Below are positions 26,676 to 35,113 of a stretch of DNA of 44,402 nt, piece by piece. The position numbers were made by a program, and so were the translations under genes. The notes beneath the pieces were generated by a model. The model saw only the letters and a program-made list of their open reading frames with translations, made no database searches and was not told the DNA's origin. This DNA comes from Microvirga subterranea. Lineage in GTDB: Bacteria > Pseudomonadota > Alphaproteobacteria > Rhizobiales > Beijerinckiaceae. Every line of letters begins with the position of its first letter. Positions within the stretch are counted from its first letter, which is position 1. The stretch spans positions 46,761-91,162 of the forward strand of contig NZ_QQBB01000011.1 in the NCBI RefSeq assembly GCF_003350535.1, written 5' to 3'.

Positions 26676-28102
26676 TGTGACCAACCGTGTTGGGGAGCGC
26701 GGGCAAGGAGGCCCGTCAGGCCGTGGATGTCGGATGCGCCGTCGAGGCCGTCGACCTCGGCGATGATTCTGTCTACATGCTCGCCTCCCCAAACGGGCTC
26801 GGCCAGCTCACGGAACTTGTCGCGTACGTCATCGGGGGAGTAGGGATCCTCGGTGTCGCCCTTGTTGGTGAGCACCTCGGCCGACAATGTGCGCCCGTCG
26901 GAGAAGCAGACCCTGACCCTGGCCGGACGCAGCCCAGGCAGCATCGCCGTGAGCGACGCGTCCTCCCGCACCGAGACCCGACGTGCAAGGTCGCGGGCGG
27001 TCGTGTTCGCCTGGGCCTCCTCGCGGAAGGCGGGCACGGTGGCGGCGCCGTTGACGATGGAGGTGGCAAGCGCGAAGGGCAGCGAGAACTTCGCGGCGAG
27101 CATGTTCTTGGGCTCGGCCGAGTCGAGCTGCGCCGCCCACACATAGGTGTCGACCTCGATCGTCTCGATGGCGGCGGGATCGATGGATCCGCCTGCCTGA
27201 CGGACGATGTCGCCGAGGGCGTCGAGTGCCCCGTGGGTATAGCGGCAGGCTGCATGGCGCTTGAAGTAGTTGCGGGCGATCTCCCAGCGCTCGCCCAGTT
27301 CCAGCACCATTTCGTCGGGCTGGAAATTCTCCGCGATGACCGTTCCGTAGACCGTGCCGACGCCATCCGTCTCGCCGACGAAGCCCGATGCCTGCAGCTC
27401 CCACGCCATGAGTCCGAGCTGGTTCGAAAAGCCCGCATAGCTGTTGCGGACAGTCCCGCCCTCCAGCATCGTGCGACGGCTCGTCGAGAGGCCGAAGCTC
27501 GACGCGATGTTGATGGTTTCGACCATCTGATCGGCCGTGGCGCCCTCGAGCTTCGCGGCCGTCAATGCGGCGCCCACCGTGCCCCAGGTGCCGTGCGGAT
27601 GCATGGTCACCCGCAGTTTCGACGCGATGCCGATGCGCGATCCGATCTCGTAGCCAAGCGCGACGGCGAGCAGCAGATCGGCTCCGGAAATCGACAGGCG
27701 CTCGCCGGCCGCCAAAGCCGCCGGGACCACATGGATGCCTGGGTGGCCGCGCGCGTACTGGTTGCCCTCGTCGAGTTCGAGCATCGTGCCCGCAGTGCCG
27801 TTAAGCAGGCTCGCAAGCAGCGCGCTCATGCGGCGCCCGGAGCCGATCACCGGAACCTGACCCTCGCCTGCCTCGCGCTGTGCAAGCCGCCCAACGAGGG
27901 TGCGCATCTCGGGCTCCTGCATGCCGGCCGCGATCGCACCGATGCAGTCGAGAAGGACGAGCTTGGTGCGCTCCACCACAGGCGCCGGCAGAGCGGAGAA
28001 GCGGGTCTTCGCAGCGAACTCGCCCCATTGCCTGAGCCAGTCGGGCTGCCCGGCCTGAAGCAGGACGGAAGCGGGAATGACGTTTTGCGTGACGATCGTC
28101 AT
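26672..28102 (-). CDS. MmgE/PrpD family protein (476 aa)
   Basis: A member of the MmgE/PrpD family, which includes 2-methylcitrate dehydratase, cis-aconitate decarboxylase and iminodisuccinate epimerase. Family stretches seen are LLDCIGAIAAGMQEPE, LLNGTAGTMLELDEGNQYARGHPGIHVVPAALA and HPHGTWGTVGAALTAAKLEG. Length (476) is typical. GGAG precedes the ATG; the gene starts 13 bases after the LivF stop and overlaps the next gene by ATGA. Cytoplasmic. Its exact reaction is not fixed by sequence, since the family covers dehydration, isomerisation and decarboxylation of branched polycarboxylates. Confidence 0.88.
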   Translation of the reverse strand: MTIVTQNVIPASVLLQAGQPDWLRQWGEFAAKTRFSALPAPVVERTKLVLLDCIGAIAAGMQEPEMRTLVGRLAQREAGEGQVPVIGSGRRMSALLASLLNGTAGTMLELDEGNQYARGHPGIHVVPAALAAGERLSISGADLLLAVALGYEIGSRIGIASKLRVTMHPHGTWGTVGAALTAAKLEGATADQMVETINIASSFGLSTSRRTMLEGGTVRNSYAGFSNQLGLMAWELQASGFVGETDGVGTVYGTVIAENFQPDEMVLELGERWEIARNYFKRHAACRYTHGALDALGDIVRQAGGSIDPAAIETIEVDTYVWAAQLDSAEPKNMLAAKFSLPFALATSIVNGAATVPAFREEAQANTTARDLARRVSVREDASLTAMLPGLRPARVRVCFSDGRTLSAEVLTNKGDTEDPYSPDDVRDKFRELAEPVWGGEHVDRIIAEVDGLDGASDIHGLTGLLARAPQHGWSQ

Positions 28103-28115
28103 GAGGTCTCCTCCG

Positions 28116-28817
28116 TCACATGCCGAGATAGGCGCGCTTGAGCTCGGGATCGTTGCGAACCTGTTCGGCCGTCCCCGACAGGGCGAAGAGCCCGTTCTCC
28201 AGAATGTAGGCGCGAGACGCGCATTCGAGCGACTGCACCACGTTCTGTTCGACGAGCAGGATGGGCAGTCCTTCGCCGTTGAGTCGACGGATCAGGGTGA
28301 ACATCTCCTCGACGAGCAGCGGCGACAGGCCGAGCGATGGCTCGTCCAGGATGAGGAGGCGCGGCTCCGCCATCATCCCGCGTCCGATCGCCAGCATCTG
28401 CTGCTCGCCTCCGGACAGGGTGCCGGCGGCTTGACCGCTGCGCTCGCGCAGGCGCGGGAAGGTTTCGAAGACCCGCTCAAGATTGGCGGAGCGTCTCTCA
28501 CGCCCCCTCCGGTAGCTGCCGAGTTCGAGGTTCTCGCGCACCGACATGTTCGGGAAGATCTTGCGGCCCTCTGGCACATGGATGAGCCCCGCCTCCACGA
28601 TGTCGGCCGAGGAAGCACCCGTGAGGGTCTTCCCGTCGAAGCGGATCTCGCCTTCGTTCGCCCGAAGGACGCCGGACAGGACCTTGTTCAACGTGGTCTT
28701 GCCGACGCCGTTGGAGCCGAGCACCGCGACGATCTCGCCAGCCCCGACCGACAGATCGAGCCCGCGCAGGACTTCCGTGCCGCCATAGCCGGCTCTCAAG
28801 GACCGGACCTCAAGCAT
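28116..28817 (-). CDS. livF: Branched-chain-type ABC transporter ATPase (LivF type, 233 aa)
   Basis: ATPase subunit of a hydrophobic-amino-acid-type (HAAT) importer. Walker A GSNGVGKTT at residues 34-42, signature LSGGEQQML and Walker B LLILDEPSLGLSP are all intact. Its ATG lies inside the end of livG (8-base overlap). It should work with the LivG, LivH, LivM and binding-protein genes just upstream. The symbol denotes the subfamily only; the cargo is probably the substrate of the catabolic enzymes downstream rather than leucine. Confidence 0.92.
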   Translation of the reverse strand: MLEVRSLRAGYGGTEVLRGLDLSVGAGEIVAVLGSNGVGKTTLNKVLSGVLRANEGEIRFDGKTLTGASSADIVEAGLIHVPEGRKIFPNMSVRENLELGSYRRGRERRSANLERVFETFPRLRERSGQAAGTLSGGEQQMLAIGRGMMAEPRLLILDEPSLGLSPLLVEEMFTLIRRLNGEGLPILLVEQNVVQSLECASRAYILENGLFALSGTAEQVRNDPELKRAYLGM

Positions 28818-29553
28818 GGACCTTCTCCCGCTTCAGGCGTTCGGCCGCACCGGCGCCGAGATAAGCCTCGATCACCGTCGGGTCGTCGCAGACCTCGGCA
28901 GGCGGGCCCTCCGCGATGATCTTTCCTTGAGCCAGCACATAGACCTGCTCGCAGAGGTTCATCACCGCCTGCATCACGTGCTCAATCATCAGAATCGTGA
29001 CGCCCTCGTCACGGATCGCGCGGATCACCGGGATGATGTCGCGGATCTCGGAAGGATTGAGGCCGGCGAGCACTTCGTCGAGCAGCAGCAGCTTCGGCTC
29101 GGTCGCGAGCGCGCGGGCGAGTTCCAGCCGCTTGCGGCCCGCCACCGTCAGGCTTGAGGCCGACTTGTCGAGTTCGGGACCGAGCCCGACGCGGCGGCCC
29201 ACCTCCTGGGCGCGAGCCATGGCGTCGCTGCGCCTTGCATGACGCAGATGAGCGCCGACGGCGATGTTCTCGACGACGGAGAGGCCCGCGAAGGGCTGCA
29301 CGATCTGGAACGTTCGGGCGATTCCGCGCTGGGCACGGATGTGAGGCTCGTCGCGGCTGATATCCTGTCCTTCGAACAGCACGCGCCCCTCGGTCGGTCG
29401 TTCGAAACCGGAAATGAGCGTGAACAGGGTCGTCTTTCCGGCGCCGTTCGGACCGATGAGTCCCGTGATGGAGCCTGCTGCGGCCTTCAGCGACGCCTGG
29501 TTCACGGCGATGAGCCCGCCGAAGCGTTTGGTCGCGTTCTGCACCTCAAGCAT
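28810..29553 (-). CDS. livG: Branched-chain-type ABC transporter ATPase (LivG type, 247 aa)
   Basis: Second ATPase of the HAAT importer. Walker A GPNGAGKTT at residues 34-42, a variant signature LTVAGRKRLELARAL and Walker B LLLLDEVLAGL are present, with the LivG-type ending DDPTVIEAYLGAG. The ATG overlaps the LivM stop by 8 bases and its own end overlaps livF by 8 bases, so the three are translationally coupled. Confidence 0.92.
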   Translation of the reverse strand: MLEVQNATKRFGGLIAVNQASLKAAAGSITGLIGPNGAGKTTLFTLISGFERPTEGRVLFEGQDISRDEPHIRAQRGIARTFQIVQPFAGLSVVENIAVGAHLRHARRSDAMARAQEVGRRVGLGPELDKSASSLTVAGRKRLELARALATEPKLLLLDEVLAGLNPSEIRDIIPVIRAIRDEGVTILMIEHVMQAVMNLCEQVYVLAQGKIIAEGPPAEVCDDPTVIEAYLGAGAAERLKREKVHA

Positions 29554-30523
29554 GGCGGGATGCTCCTGTAGGCTGGGCCGGCCGGCGGAAGCGCCTCAGG
29601 AGACCGAGGATCCCGTCCGGCGCAAACGCGACGGCAACGACCAGAAGGCTACCGAAGACCATGAGGTCGATGCCCGGAATGCTGCCGGCCGCGAGCTTGG
29701 TGATCTCTCCCAGTCCATGCAGGGCAACCGCGCCGACCAGCGGACCGAACACGGTTCCGATCCCACCGACGATCGGGGCAAGGATCGCCTCGACCGAGAT
29801 CCAGGTGCCGTAGGCGATGTTGGCGTCCACATAGAGGAAGTACTGGGCATAGAGGCAGCCAGCGGCCGCCGTCACGGCTCCGGAAAGCGTGATCGCCCCG
29901 AGCTTCACCCGCAGCGTGTCGACGCCGAGCGCCTTGGCGGCCGCCTCGTTCTCGCGCACGGCTACGAGCTGAGCACCGAAGCGGGACCGCTCGATCCAGC
30001 GGGTGAGGACGAGGACCGCGCCGACGAGCGCCAGCGCGATCCAGAAGAAGGCGGCGCGGCTCTCGAACTGGAAGTTCTCCGGCCGTACGTCAAGCTTGAT
30101 CAGGACACCCGCCGCGCCGCCGGTGAAGGTGGCGGCGTTGGCGAGAATCCGCAGCACCTCAGCGAAGGCGAGGGTCACCAGGGCGAAATAGGAGCCGCGC
30201 AGGCCTGACCGGAAGCTCAGGTAGCCGATCACCCAGCCGACCAGAGCGCCGGCGGCGGCGCCGATCACGAAGGCAACCCATGGATTGATCCCGAGGCGGA
30301 CCTGGAGGAGCGCAGCCGCATAGGCGCCCGTGCCGAAGAAGGCGGCGTGGCCGAAGGAAAACTGCCCGCCGAAGCCGGCCAGTATGTTCCACCCTTGAGC
30401 TGTGAGCGCGATGATCAGGGTGAAAACGAGAAAGTTGAGAACGGTGTTCGCCGTGACGAAGACCGGCAGGAATGCCAGCAGCGCCACGATTAGGATGATC
30501 GGGATGATGTCGCGCAATGTCAT
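29546..30523 (-). CDS. livM: Branched-chain-type ABC transporter permease (LivM type, 325 aa)
   Basis: Integral membrane permease with about eight to nine hydrophobic segments and the LivM stretch GWNILAGFGGQFSFGHAAFF near residues 44-63. The loop SRFGAQLVAVRENEAAAKALG that contacts the ATPase is clear, and the end GGIGTVFGPLVGAV is typical. The start at 30523 (MTLRDIIPIILI) overlaps the LivH stop by 4 bases. A longer frame to 30919 reads back into livH and is discarded. Confidence 0.9.
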   Translation of the reverse strand: MTLRDIIPIILIVALLAFLPVFVTANTVLNFLVFTLIIALTAQGWNILAGFGGQFSFGHAAFFGTGAYAAALLQVRLGINPWVAFVIGAAAGALVGWVIGYLSFRSGLRGSYFALVTLAFAEVLRILANAATFTGGAAGVLIKLDVRPENFQFESRAAFFWIALALVGAVLVLTRWIERSRFGAQLVAVRENEAAAKALGVDTLRVKLGAITLSGAVTAAAGCLYAQYFLYVDANIAYGTWISVEAILAPIVGGIGTVFGPLVGAVALHGLGEITKLAAGSIPGIDLMVFGSLLVVAVAFAPDGILGLLRRFRRPAQPTGASRHA

Positions 30524-31392
30524 GCCTTCGCCCCGAACAGTCCCGTCGGCCGCACGAGCAGCACCAGGATGAAGATGAGGAAGATGCCGATCTGGCCGAG
30601 GGAATCCCCGAGGAATAGGCCACAAAGGCTCTCGACCACGCCGATGAACAACCCGCCGACAAGCGCGCCGGGGATAGACCCCATGCCGCCCAGCACCACG
30701 ATCGTGAAGGCGACGAGCACGAAGGCCTGGCCGATACGTGGATTGACGTAGAAGGTCGGCATGAGCAGGCATGCCGCCACCGCCAGGCAGGCGCAGCCGA
30801 GGCCGAACGTGACGGCGTAGACGTGAGCCACGTCGATGCCGACGAGACTGGCGCCGAGCTTTTCCTTGGCCACGGCCCGGATGGCTTTGCCGGTGTCGGT
30901 GCGCGAGAGGAGAAGCCACAGGAGGACCGTGACCAGCACGGCCGCCCCGAACCCGATCAGGCGCGGCTTGGAGAGAAGAAGCGGGCCGAGTTCCACCACC
31001 TGGAAACCGTAATCGGTGTTGAGCGTGCGCGTATCCGAGCGAAAGCCTGCCAGCAGCGCGTTTTCGATGGCAATCGAGAGGCCCAGCGTCACGAGCAGGA
31101 TGTTGCTGTCGCTGCCATGGCTTGCCGGGCCGATCACGAAGCGCTGCACCGCATAGCCGAGCCCGAAGAAGAGCGGCGTCAGCGGCAGGATCGCAAGATA
31201 CGGATCAAGGCCGAAAGCCACGTAGACGGCCCACACGGCGAACATGGCAGCCGTGAGAAGCGCCCCATGGGCGAAATTGATAATGTGAAGGACGCCGTAA
31301 ACCAGGGTGAGGCCGAGCGCGATGAGCGCATAGACCGCTCCCGTCATGAGGCCGTTGACGACGGCTTCCGCAATGATGGCGGGTGAATACAT
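30520..31392 (-). CDS. livH: Branched-chain-type ABC transporter permease (LivH type, 290 aa)
   Basis: Membrane permease with eight or so hydrophobic segments. LivH hallmarks are GAVYALIALGLTLVYGVLHI, NFAHGALL, and a late VVLGGMGSIPGALVGGLFIG. GAGGAG lies about 11 bases before the ATG at 31392; an in-frame GTG at 31404 directly abuts that site and is less likely. It ends in an ATGA overlap with livM. A strong hairpin separates it from the binding-protein gene upstream. Confidence 0.9.
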   Translation of the reverse strand: MYSPAIIAEAVVNGLMTGAVYALIALGLTLVYGVLHIINFAHGALLTAAMFAVWAVYVAFGLDPYLAILPLTPLFFGLGYAVQRFVIGPASHGSDSNILLVTLGLSIAIENALLAGFRSDTRTLNTDYGFQVVELGPLLLSKPRLIGFGAAVLVTVLLWLLLSRTDTGKAIRAVAKEKLGASLVGIDVAHVYAVTFGLGCACLAVAACLLMPTFYVNPRIGQAFVLVAFTIVVLGGMGSIPGALVGGLFIGVVESLCGLFLGDSLGQIGIFLIFILVLLVRPTGLFGAKA

Positions 31393-31415
31393 CACACGAA
31401 ACACTCCTCAGGGTT

Positions 31416-31441
31416 CCTGGGGCGGCTATAGGCGCCCCAGG
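31416..31441 (-). terminator. Hairpin between binding protein and livH
   Basis: A perfect 9-bp stem CCTGGGGCG/CGCCCCAGG with an 8-base loop lies in the only sizeable gap (63 bases) of the operon. It lacks a T run on the minus strand, so it probably acts as an mRNA-stabilising or attenuating structure that raises binding-protein output above the permease genes. Confidence 0.55.
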
Positions 31442-31455
31442 ACCGTTGCCCAGGA

Positions 31456-32673
31456 TCAGCCGGTCACCGGGAATTGCGGCTTCGCGTCCGCGAAGGCTTC
31501 GGGGAAGATCACCTTGATGTCGTTGCCCTGCACCTGCGTATTGACCGGCGCGGCGCCCATGTTCTGCCCGTTGACGAACTTGGTCTCGCCGTAGGGCATG
31601 ATGTGGTCCTTGAAGGTCGAGGTGTTGAGCGCCTCGATGATCTTCGCGCGGTCGGCCGAACCGGCGCGGTTGATGGCGTCGGCGAGGAGCTTCACGCAGG
31701 AATAGTTCAGCGGCACGTTATAGGCGAAGACCTTGCCCTGCGCCTCGACCTGCTTCTTGAGCTCCTGGGCCTTCGGGTTGCGCGGGTCGTACCAGTGATT
31801 GCAGTCCATGATGCCGTTGGCGGCTTCCGGGAACTCCTTCACGAAGCGGTAGTTCGAGGCCGCTCCGTTGAGGACCGCGTAGACGCCCTTCGGCCGGATG
31901 CGCTGCTGCTGCATGGTGCGCGCGAGCAGCACGAACTCGCCGTAATAGCTCGACGGGATCACAAGATCCGGGTTGAGCGAACGGATGCGCAGGGCGACGT
32001 TCGACATGTCGCGCGCCGGAGTCGGATGCGCAATGGTCTCGAGGATTTCGAATCCGCGCTTCGGCAGTTCCGTCTGCATGAGCTTGGCGAGGCCCGATCC
32101 GAACAGGCCGTCCTCGTGAACGAGCACCACGGTCTTGGCGGGCTTGCCGGCGCCGTCGTTGAGCTTGACGAGGTTGTCGAGGGCAAATCCCGTCACGATG
32201 CCGAAGCCCGGTGCGAAGCGGAACGTGTTCTTGAGACCGCGCTGGACGATCGGGTCGCTCACGCCCACATCGACGATGTAAGGCAGGTCGTAGCGGGCAG
32301 CCGCCTGGGTGGCGGCGAGGCAGATCGGGCTCGCGAAGCCGCCGACGATGGCCGCGACGCCGTCAGCCTGCATCTTCTCGACCTCCTGGGTGCCGGCCTC
32401 CGGGTTCGAGCGTGCATCGCCGAACACCATTTCGAGCTTGGCGCCGCCGAGTCCCTTGAGGCCGCCGGAATCGTTGATCTCCTTGATGGCCATTTCGGCG
32501 CCCATGCGGCCGAACTCGCCGTCCTGCGCAAGCGCACCGGTGACGGGCTGCAGGATGCCGATCTTCACGGACTGCGACTGGGCGCGCAAATAAGCCGGCA
32601 TGGCGAGCACGGCCGCGGAGGCGGCGCCGGCCCGCAGGATCGAACGGCGGGTTGGACGCATGATGTTCTTCAT
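31456..32673 (-). CDS. Branched-chain-type ABC transporter substrate-binding protein (405 aa)
   Basis: Periplasmic binding protein of the Peripla_BP_6/LivK family. The N-terminus MKNIMRPTRRSILRAGAASA has the twin-arginine pattern R-R-S-I-L-R followed by a hydrophobic stretch and the probable cleavage region AYLRAQS (residues 27-33). The mature part starts VKIGILQPVTGALAQDGEFG as in the family. Length is normal. Its ATG overlaps the stop of the GntR regulator by 4 bases, and the ribosome site AGAGGAGA lies within the end of that gene. It should deliver the operon's substrate to LivHM. Ligand unknown. Confidence 0.9.
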   Translation of the reverse strand: MKNIMRPTRRSILRAGAASAAVLAMPAYLRAQSQSVKIGILQPVTGALAQDGEFGRMGAEMAIKEINDSGGLKGLGGAKLEMVFGDARSNPEAGTQEVEKMQADGVAAIVGGFASPICLAATQAAARYDLPYIVDVGVSDPIVQRGLKNTFRFAPGFGIVTGFALDNLVKLNDGAGKPAKTVVLVHEDGLFGSGLAKLMQTELPKRGFEILETIAHPTPARDMSNVALRIRSLNPDLVIPSSYYGEFVLLARTMQQQRIRPKGVYAVLNGAASNYRFVKEFPEAANGIMDCNHWYDPRNPKAQELKKQVEAQGKVFAYNVPLNYSCVKLLADAINRAGSADRAKIIEALNTSTFKDHIMPYGETKFVNGQNMGAAPVNTQVQGNDIKVIFPEAFADAKPQFPVTG

Positions 32674-33542
32674 GTCGATGTTCTCCTCTGGTTGGACACC
32701 CGCACGGGGCGGGACTTCGGTTTGGAGCTCTCCGGCCCCTTGGTCTTGCGCTTGTGCGTCTCCGGTCCTGCGATGACCGGCTTCACCACGGGATTCCAGC
32801 GACGGGCGCCGACGGCGCCAGTCCGCACGAGATCCATGTGGAAGGAATAACGATCCGGCCGGTAGAGGGCGTGGAGGTGCTCCACTCCCTGACCCGACGG
32901 GTCCCAGACGACGCGCGTGAGCGACAGAAGCGGCGAGCCGATCTCCAGCCCCAGCGCTTCCGCGACGTCCGGTCCGGCCAAGGTGGCGCCGATGCTTTGG
33001 CTCGCCTCCTCGACCATGATCCCCGATCGCTCCAGGAGGCCAAGAAGCGGCATCGATGCGAGGTCCGCCTCCGAATAAGTGACGCCGATGCGCTCCGGCA
33101 CATGGGTCACGAGGTAGGAAAACGGCGCACCATCGATGAGACGAACGCGGATGGACCGCTGCGTGCGCTCTCCCGGCTCGAGCCCGAGGGAGGCGGCCAC
33201 GCTCTCGGGCGGGTTCACATAGGCAAAGGACAGAAGACGCACGCCGGTCCGGCGCCCCATCTCGACCAGGTGAGACAGGACGTTCGAGAGATCCGCCACG
33301 ATCGGCTGGACCGAATTTCCCTCACGGACGAACGTGCCGGAGCCGGGGCGGCGATCGATGAGACCGTCGTTGGCGAGGGTATCGAGCGCGCGCCTGACCG
33401 TAACCCGTGAAAGTCCGTATTCGGCGGCGATCGACAGCTCCCCGGGCAACCGGGAGCCGGGCTCCAGTTCGCCGTTCAGGATGCGCTCGCGCAGGAGAAG
33501 ATAGATGCGCCGCGCTTTGAGGGGTTCGACTGCGTCCGCCAA
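32670..33542 (-). CDS. GntR/HutC-family regulator (290 aa, TTG start)
   Basis: Transcription regulator with an N-terminal winged helix (about residues 8-75: RIYLLLRERILNGELEPGSRLP, then SRVTVRRALDTLANDGLIDRRPGSGTFV) and a C-terminal UTRA ligand domain (about 95-240), so of the HutC subfamily that senses small metabolites. The start is a TTG with GGAG nine bases upstream; no ATG or GTG fits the family N-terminus. Residues about 254-290 form a basic tail (KRKTKGPESSKPKSRPVRVS) beyond the usual UTRA end. It is first in the operon with the importer and enzymes, and divergent from leuC/leuD-type genes, so it probably represses both units until its ligand is present (inference). Confidence 0.88.
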   Translation of the reverse strand: MADAVEPLKARRIYLLLRERILNGELEPGSRLPGELSIAAEYGLSRVTVRRALDTLANDGLIDRRPGSGTFVREGNSVQPIVADLSNVLSHLVEMGRRTGVRLLSFAYVNPPESVAASLGLEPGERTQRSIRVRLIDGAPFSYLVTHVPERIGVTYSEADLASMPLLGLLERSGIMVEEASQSIGATLAGPDVAEALGLEIGSPLLSLTRVVWDPSGQGVEHLHALYRPDRYSFHMDLVRTGAVGARRWNPVVKPVIAGPETHKRKTKGPESSKPKSRPVRVSNQRRTST

Positions 33543-33694
33543 GGTTGCCCGCTCCAGACTGCAACAGTGTTGACTGATGCAAAGAACAGATACCTGTCTA
33601 CCTTATAAGACATTTCCCTTGCGTCAAGCCGCCCCTTTGGAAATACTGGTGAGCGCTCCGACATGAACGATGTGAGCGCATTCGGGAGAGCGAG
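33543..33694. promoter_or_regulatory. Divergent control region of the catabolic island
   Basis: These 152 bases must serve both the gntR-led operon and the leuCD-type pair. An imperfect dyad TGTCT-8 bases-AGACA spans 33595-33612 and contains the palindrome CTTATAAG (33603-33610), a candidate GntR operator. On the minus strand TTGACG (33622-33627) could be a -35 for the long operon, with an AT-rich -10 overlapping the dyad. On the plus strand TTGACT (33570-33575) is present without a clear -10. Confidence 0.45.
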
Positions 33695-35113
33695 ATGGCG
33701 CAGAACCCCTCCGGTCCGCGGACCCTGTTCGACAAGCTCTGGGACAGCCACGCGATCGTGACCCGCGAGGACGGACAGACGTTGCTGTGGGTCGACCGGC
33801 ATTTCGTCCACGAGGGATCGTTCCATGCCTTCAACAAGCTGAAGGAGCGGGGCGCGAAGGTCTCACGCCCGGATCTCACCTTCGGCATCGCCGATCACTA
33901 TGTCCCGACCCGCCGCTCCGGACGCACGATCGATCCGGCCATCCAAAGTATGATCGACCAGCTCGAGCGCAACACCTCCGAAAACGGCGTATTGCTGTTC
34001 GGTCTCAACGACCCGCGTCAGGGAATCGTCCACGTGGTCGGCCCGGAACAGGGCCTGACGCTCCCGGGCCTGCTCATCGTGTGCGGCGACAGCCACACCT
34101 CCACGCATGGCGCGTTCGGCGCATGGGGTTTCGGCATCGGCGCATCCGAGGTCGCGCACGTGCTGATGACACAGACGCTCTGGCAGCGGAAGCCGAAGCG
34201 CATGCGCATCATGGTTGAGGGAGCATTGGCCCCGGGAATTGGCGCCAAGGACATCGCGCTCTCCATCATCGCGCGCATCGGCGCGGACGGTGCGCAGGGA
34301 CATGCCGTCGAGTATGCTGGCTCCGCCATCCGGGGGCTCTCGATGGAGGGGCGCCTCACCCTGTGCAATCTCTCGATCGAAGCGGGCGCGCGCTGCGGCA
34401 TGGTCGCCCCCGACGAGACGACGATCGATTATCTCCGCAACCGTCCCTTTGCCCCCGCGGGAGGTGAATTCGAGCGTGCGGCGGAGGACTGGCTGCAGCT
34501 TCGGACCGACGAGAGTGCGCAGTTCGACCGTGAGATCACGCTCAACGCGGCGGAGATCGCCCCCGTCGTCACCTGGGGCGTCAGCCCCGAGGACGCACTG
34601 CCGATCACCACGATGGTGCCGGATCCCGAGACGATCCCGGATTCGGGCAAGGCGGCGCAGGTCCGCGACGCCCTGGCCTATATGGACCTCAAGCCGGGCC
34701 AGAGGCTCACCGACGTTCGCATCGACCGCGTCTTCATCGGTTCGTGCACCAACAGCCGCATCGAGGACCTGCGCGCCGCCGCCGAAGTGCTGGCGGGCCG
34801 CAAGGCCAAGGTACCGGGGCTCGTCTCGCCCGGCTCCTCGTTAGTAAAGCAGCAGGCAGAAGCGGAAGGGCTCGACAGGATATTCCAGGAGGCCGGGCTC
34901 GAGTGGGTGGAGTCCGGCTGTTCCATGTGCGTTGGCATGAACGGCGACATCGTGCAGCCCGGCGAGCGCTGCGCCTCGACCACGAACCGCAACTTCAAGG
35001 GACGTCAGGGACCCGGGGCACGAACCCATCTCATGTCGCCCGCGATGGTCGCGGCGGCCGCCGTGACCGGGCACCTCGCCGACGTCCGCCCCCTGATCGA
35101 GGAGCGCTCCTGA
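33695..35113 (+). CDS. LeuC-type hydro-lyase large subunit (472 aa)
   Basis: Large subunit of a 3-isopropylmalate dehydratase/aconitase-family hydro-lyase. The [4Fe-4S] ligands are all present: C351 in GSCTNSR and C409/C412 in SGCSMCVGMN, matching the spacing of E. coli LeuC. Other motifs are GDSHTSTHGAFGAWGFGIGA and FKGRQGPGARTHLMSP. Length 472 against about 466. GGGAG lies just before the ATG. The stop overlaps the start of the small subunit by one base (TGATG). Although leucine biosynthesis is the textbook role, its position divergent from a GntR catabolic operon suggests hydration/dehydration of another branched malate such as citramalate or dimethylmalate (inference). A gene symbol is withheld for that reason. 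Confidence 0.88.
   Translation: MAQNPSGPRTLFDKLWDSHAIVTREDGQTLLWVDRHFVHEGSFHAFNKLKERGAKVSRPDLTFGIADHYVPTRRSGRTIDPAIQSMIDQLERNTSENGVLLFGLNDPRQGIVHVVGPEQGLTLPGLLIVCGDSHTSTHGAFGAWGFGIGASEVAHVLMTQTLWQRKPKRMRIMVEGALAPGIGAKDIALSIIARIGADGAQGHAVEYAGSAIRGLSMEGRLTLCNLSIEAGARCGMVAPDETTIDYLRNRPFAPAGGEFERAAEDWLQLRTDESAQFDREITLNAAEIAPVVTWGVSPEDALPITTMVPDPETIPDSGKAAQVRDALAYMDLKPGQRLTDVRIDRVFIGSCTNSRIEDLRAAAEVLAGRKAKVPGLVSPGSSLVKQQAEAEGLDRIFQEAGLEWVESGCSMCVGMNGDIVQPGERCASTTNRNFKGRQGPGARTHLMSPAMVAAAAVTGHLADVRPLIEERS

Noticed and set aside
25797..28102. Methylcitrate cycle (prpBCD)
   Set aside because: A PrpD-like and a PrpB-like gene are adjacent, but no citrate-synthase or propionyl-CoA ligase gene is present, and both are embedded with HyuAB and an importer, so a plain propionate operon is not supported.
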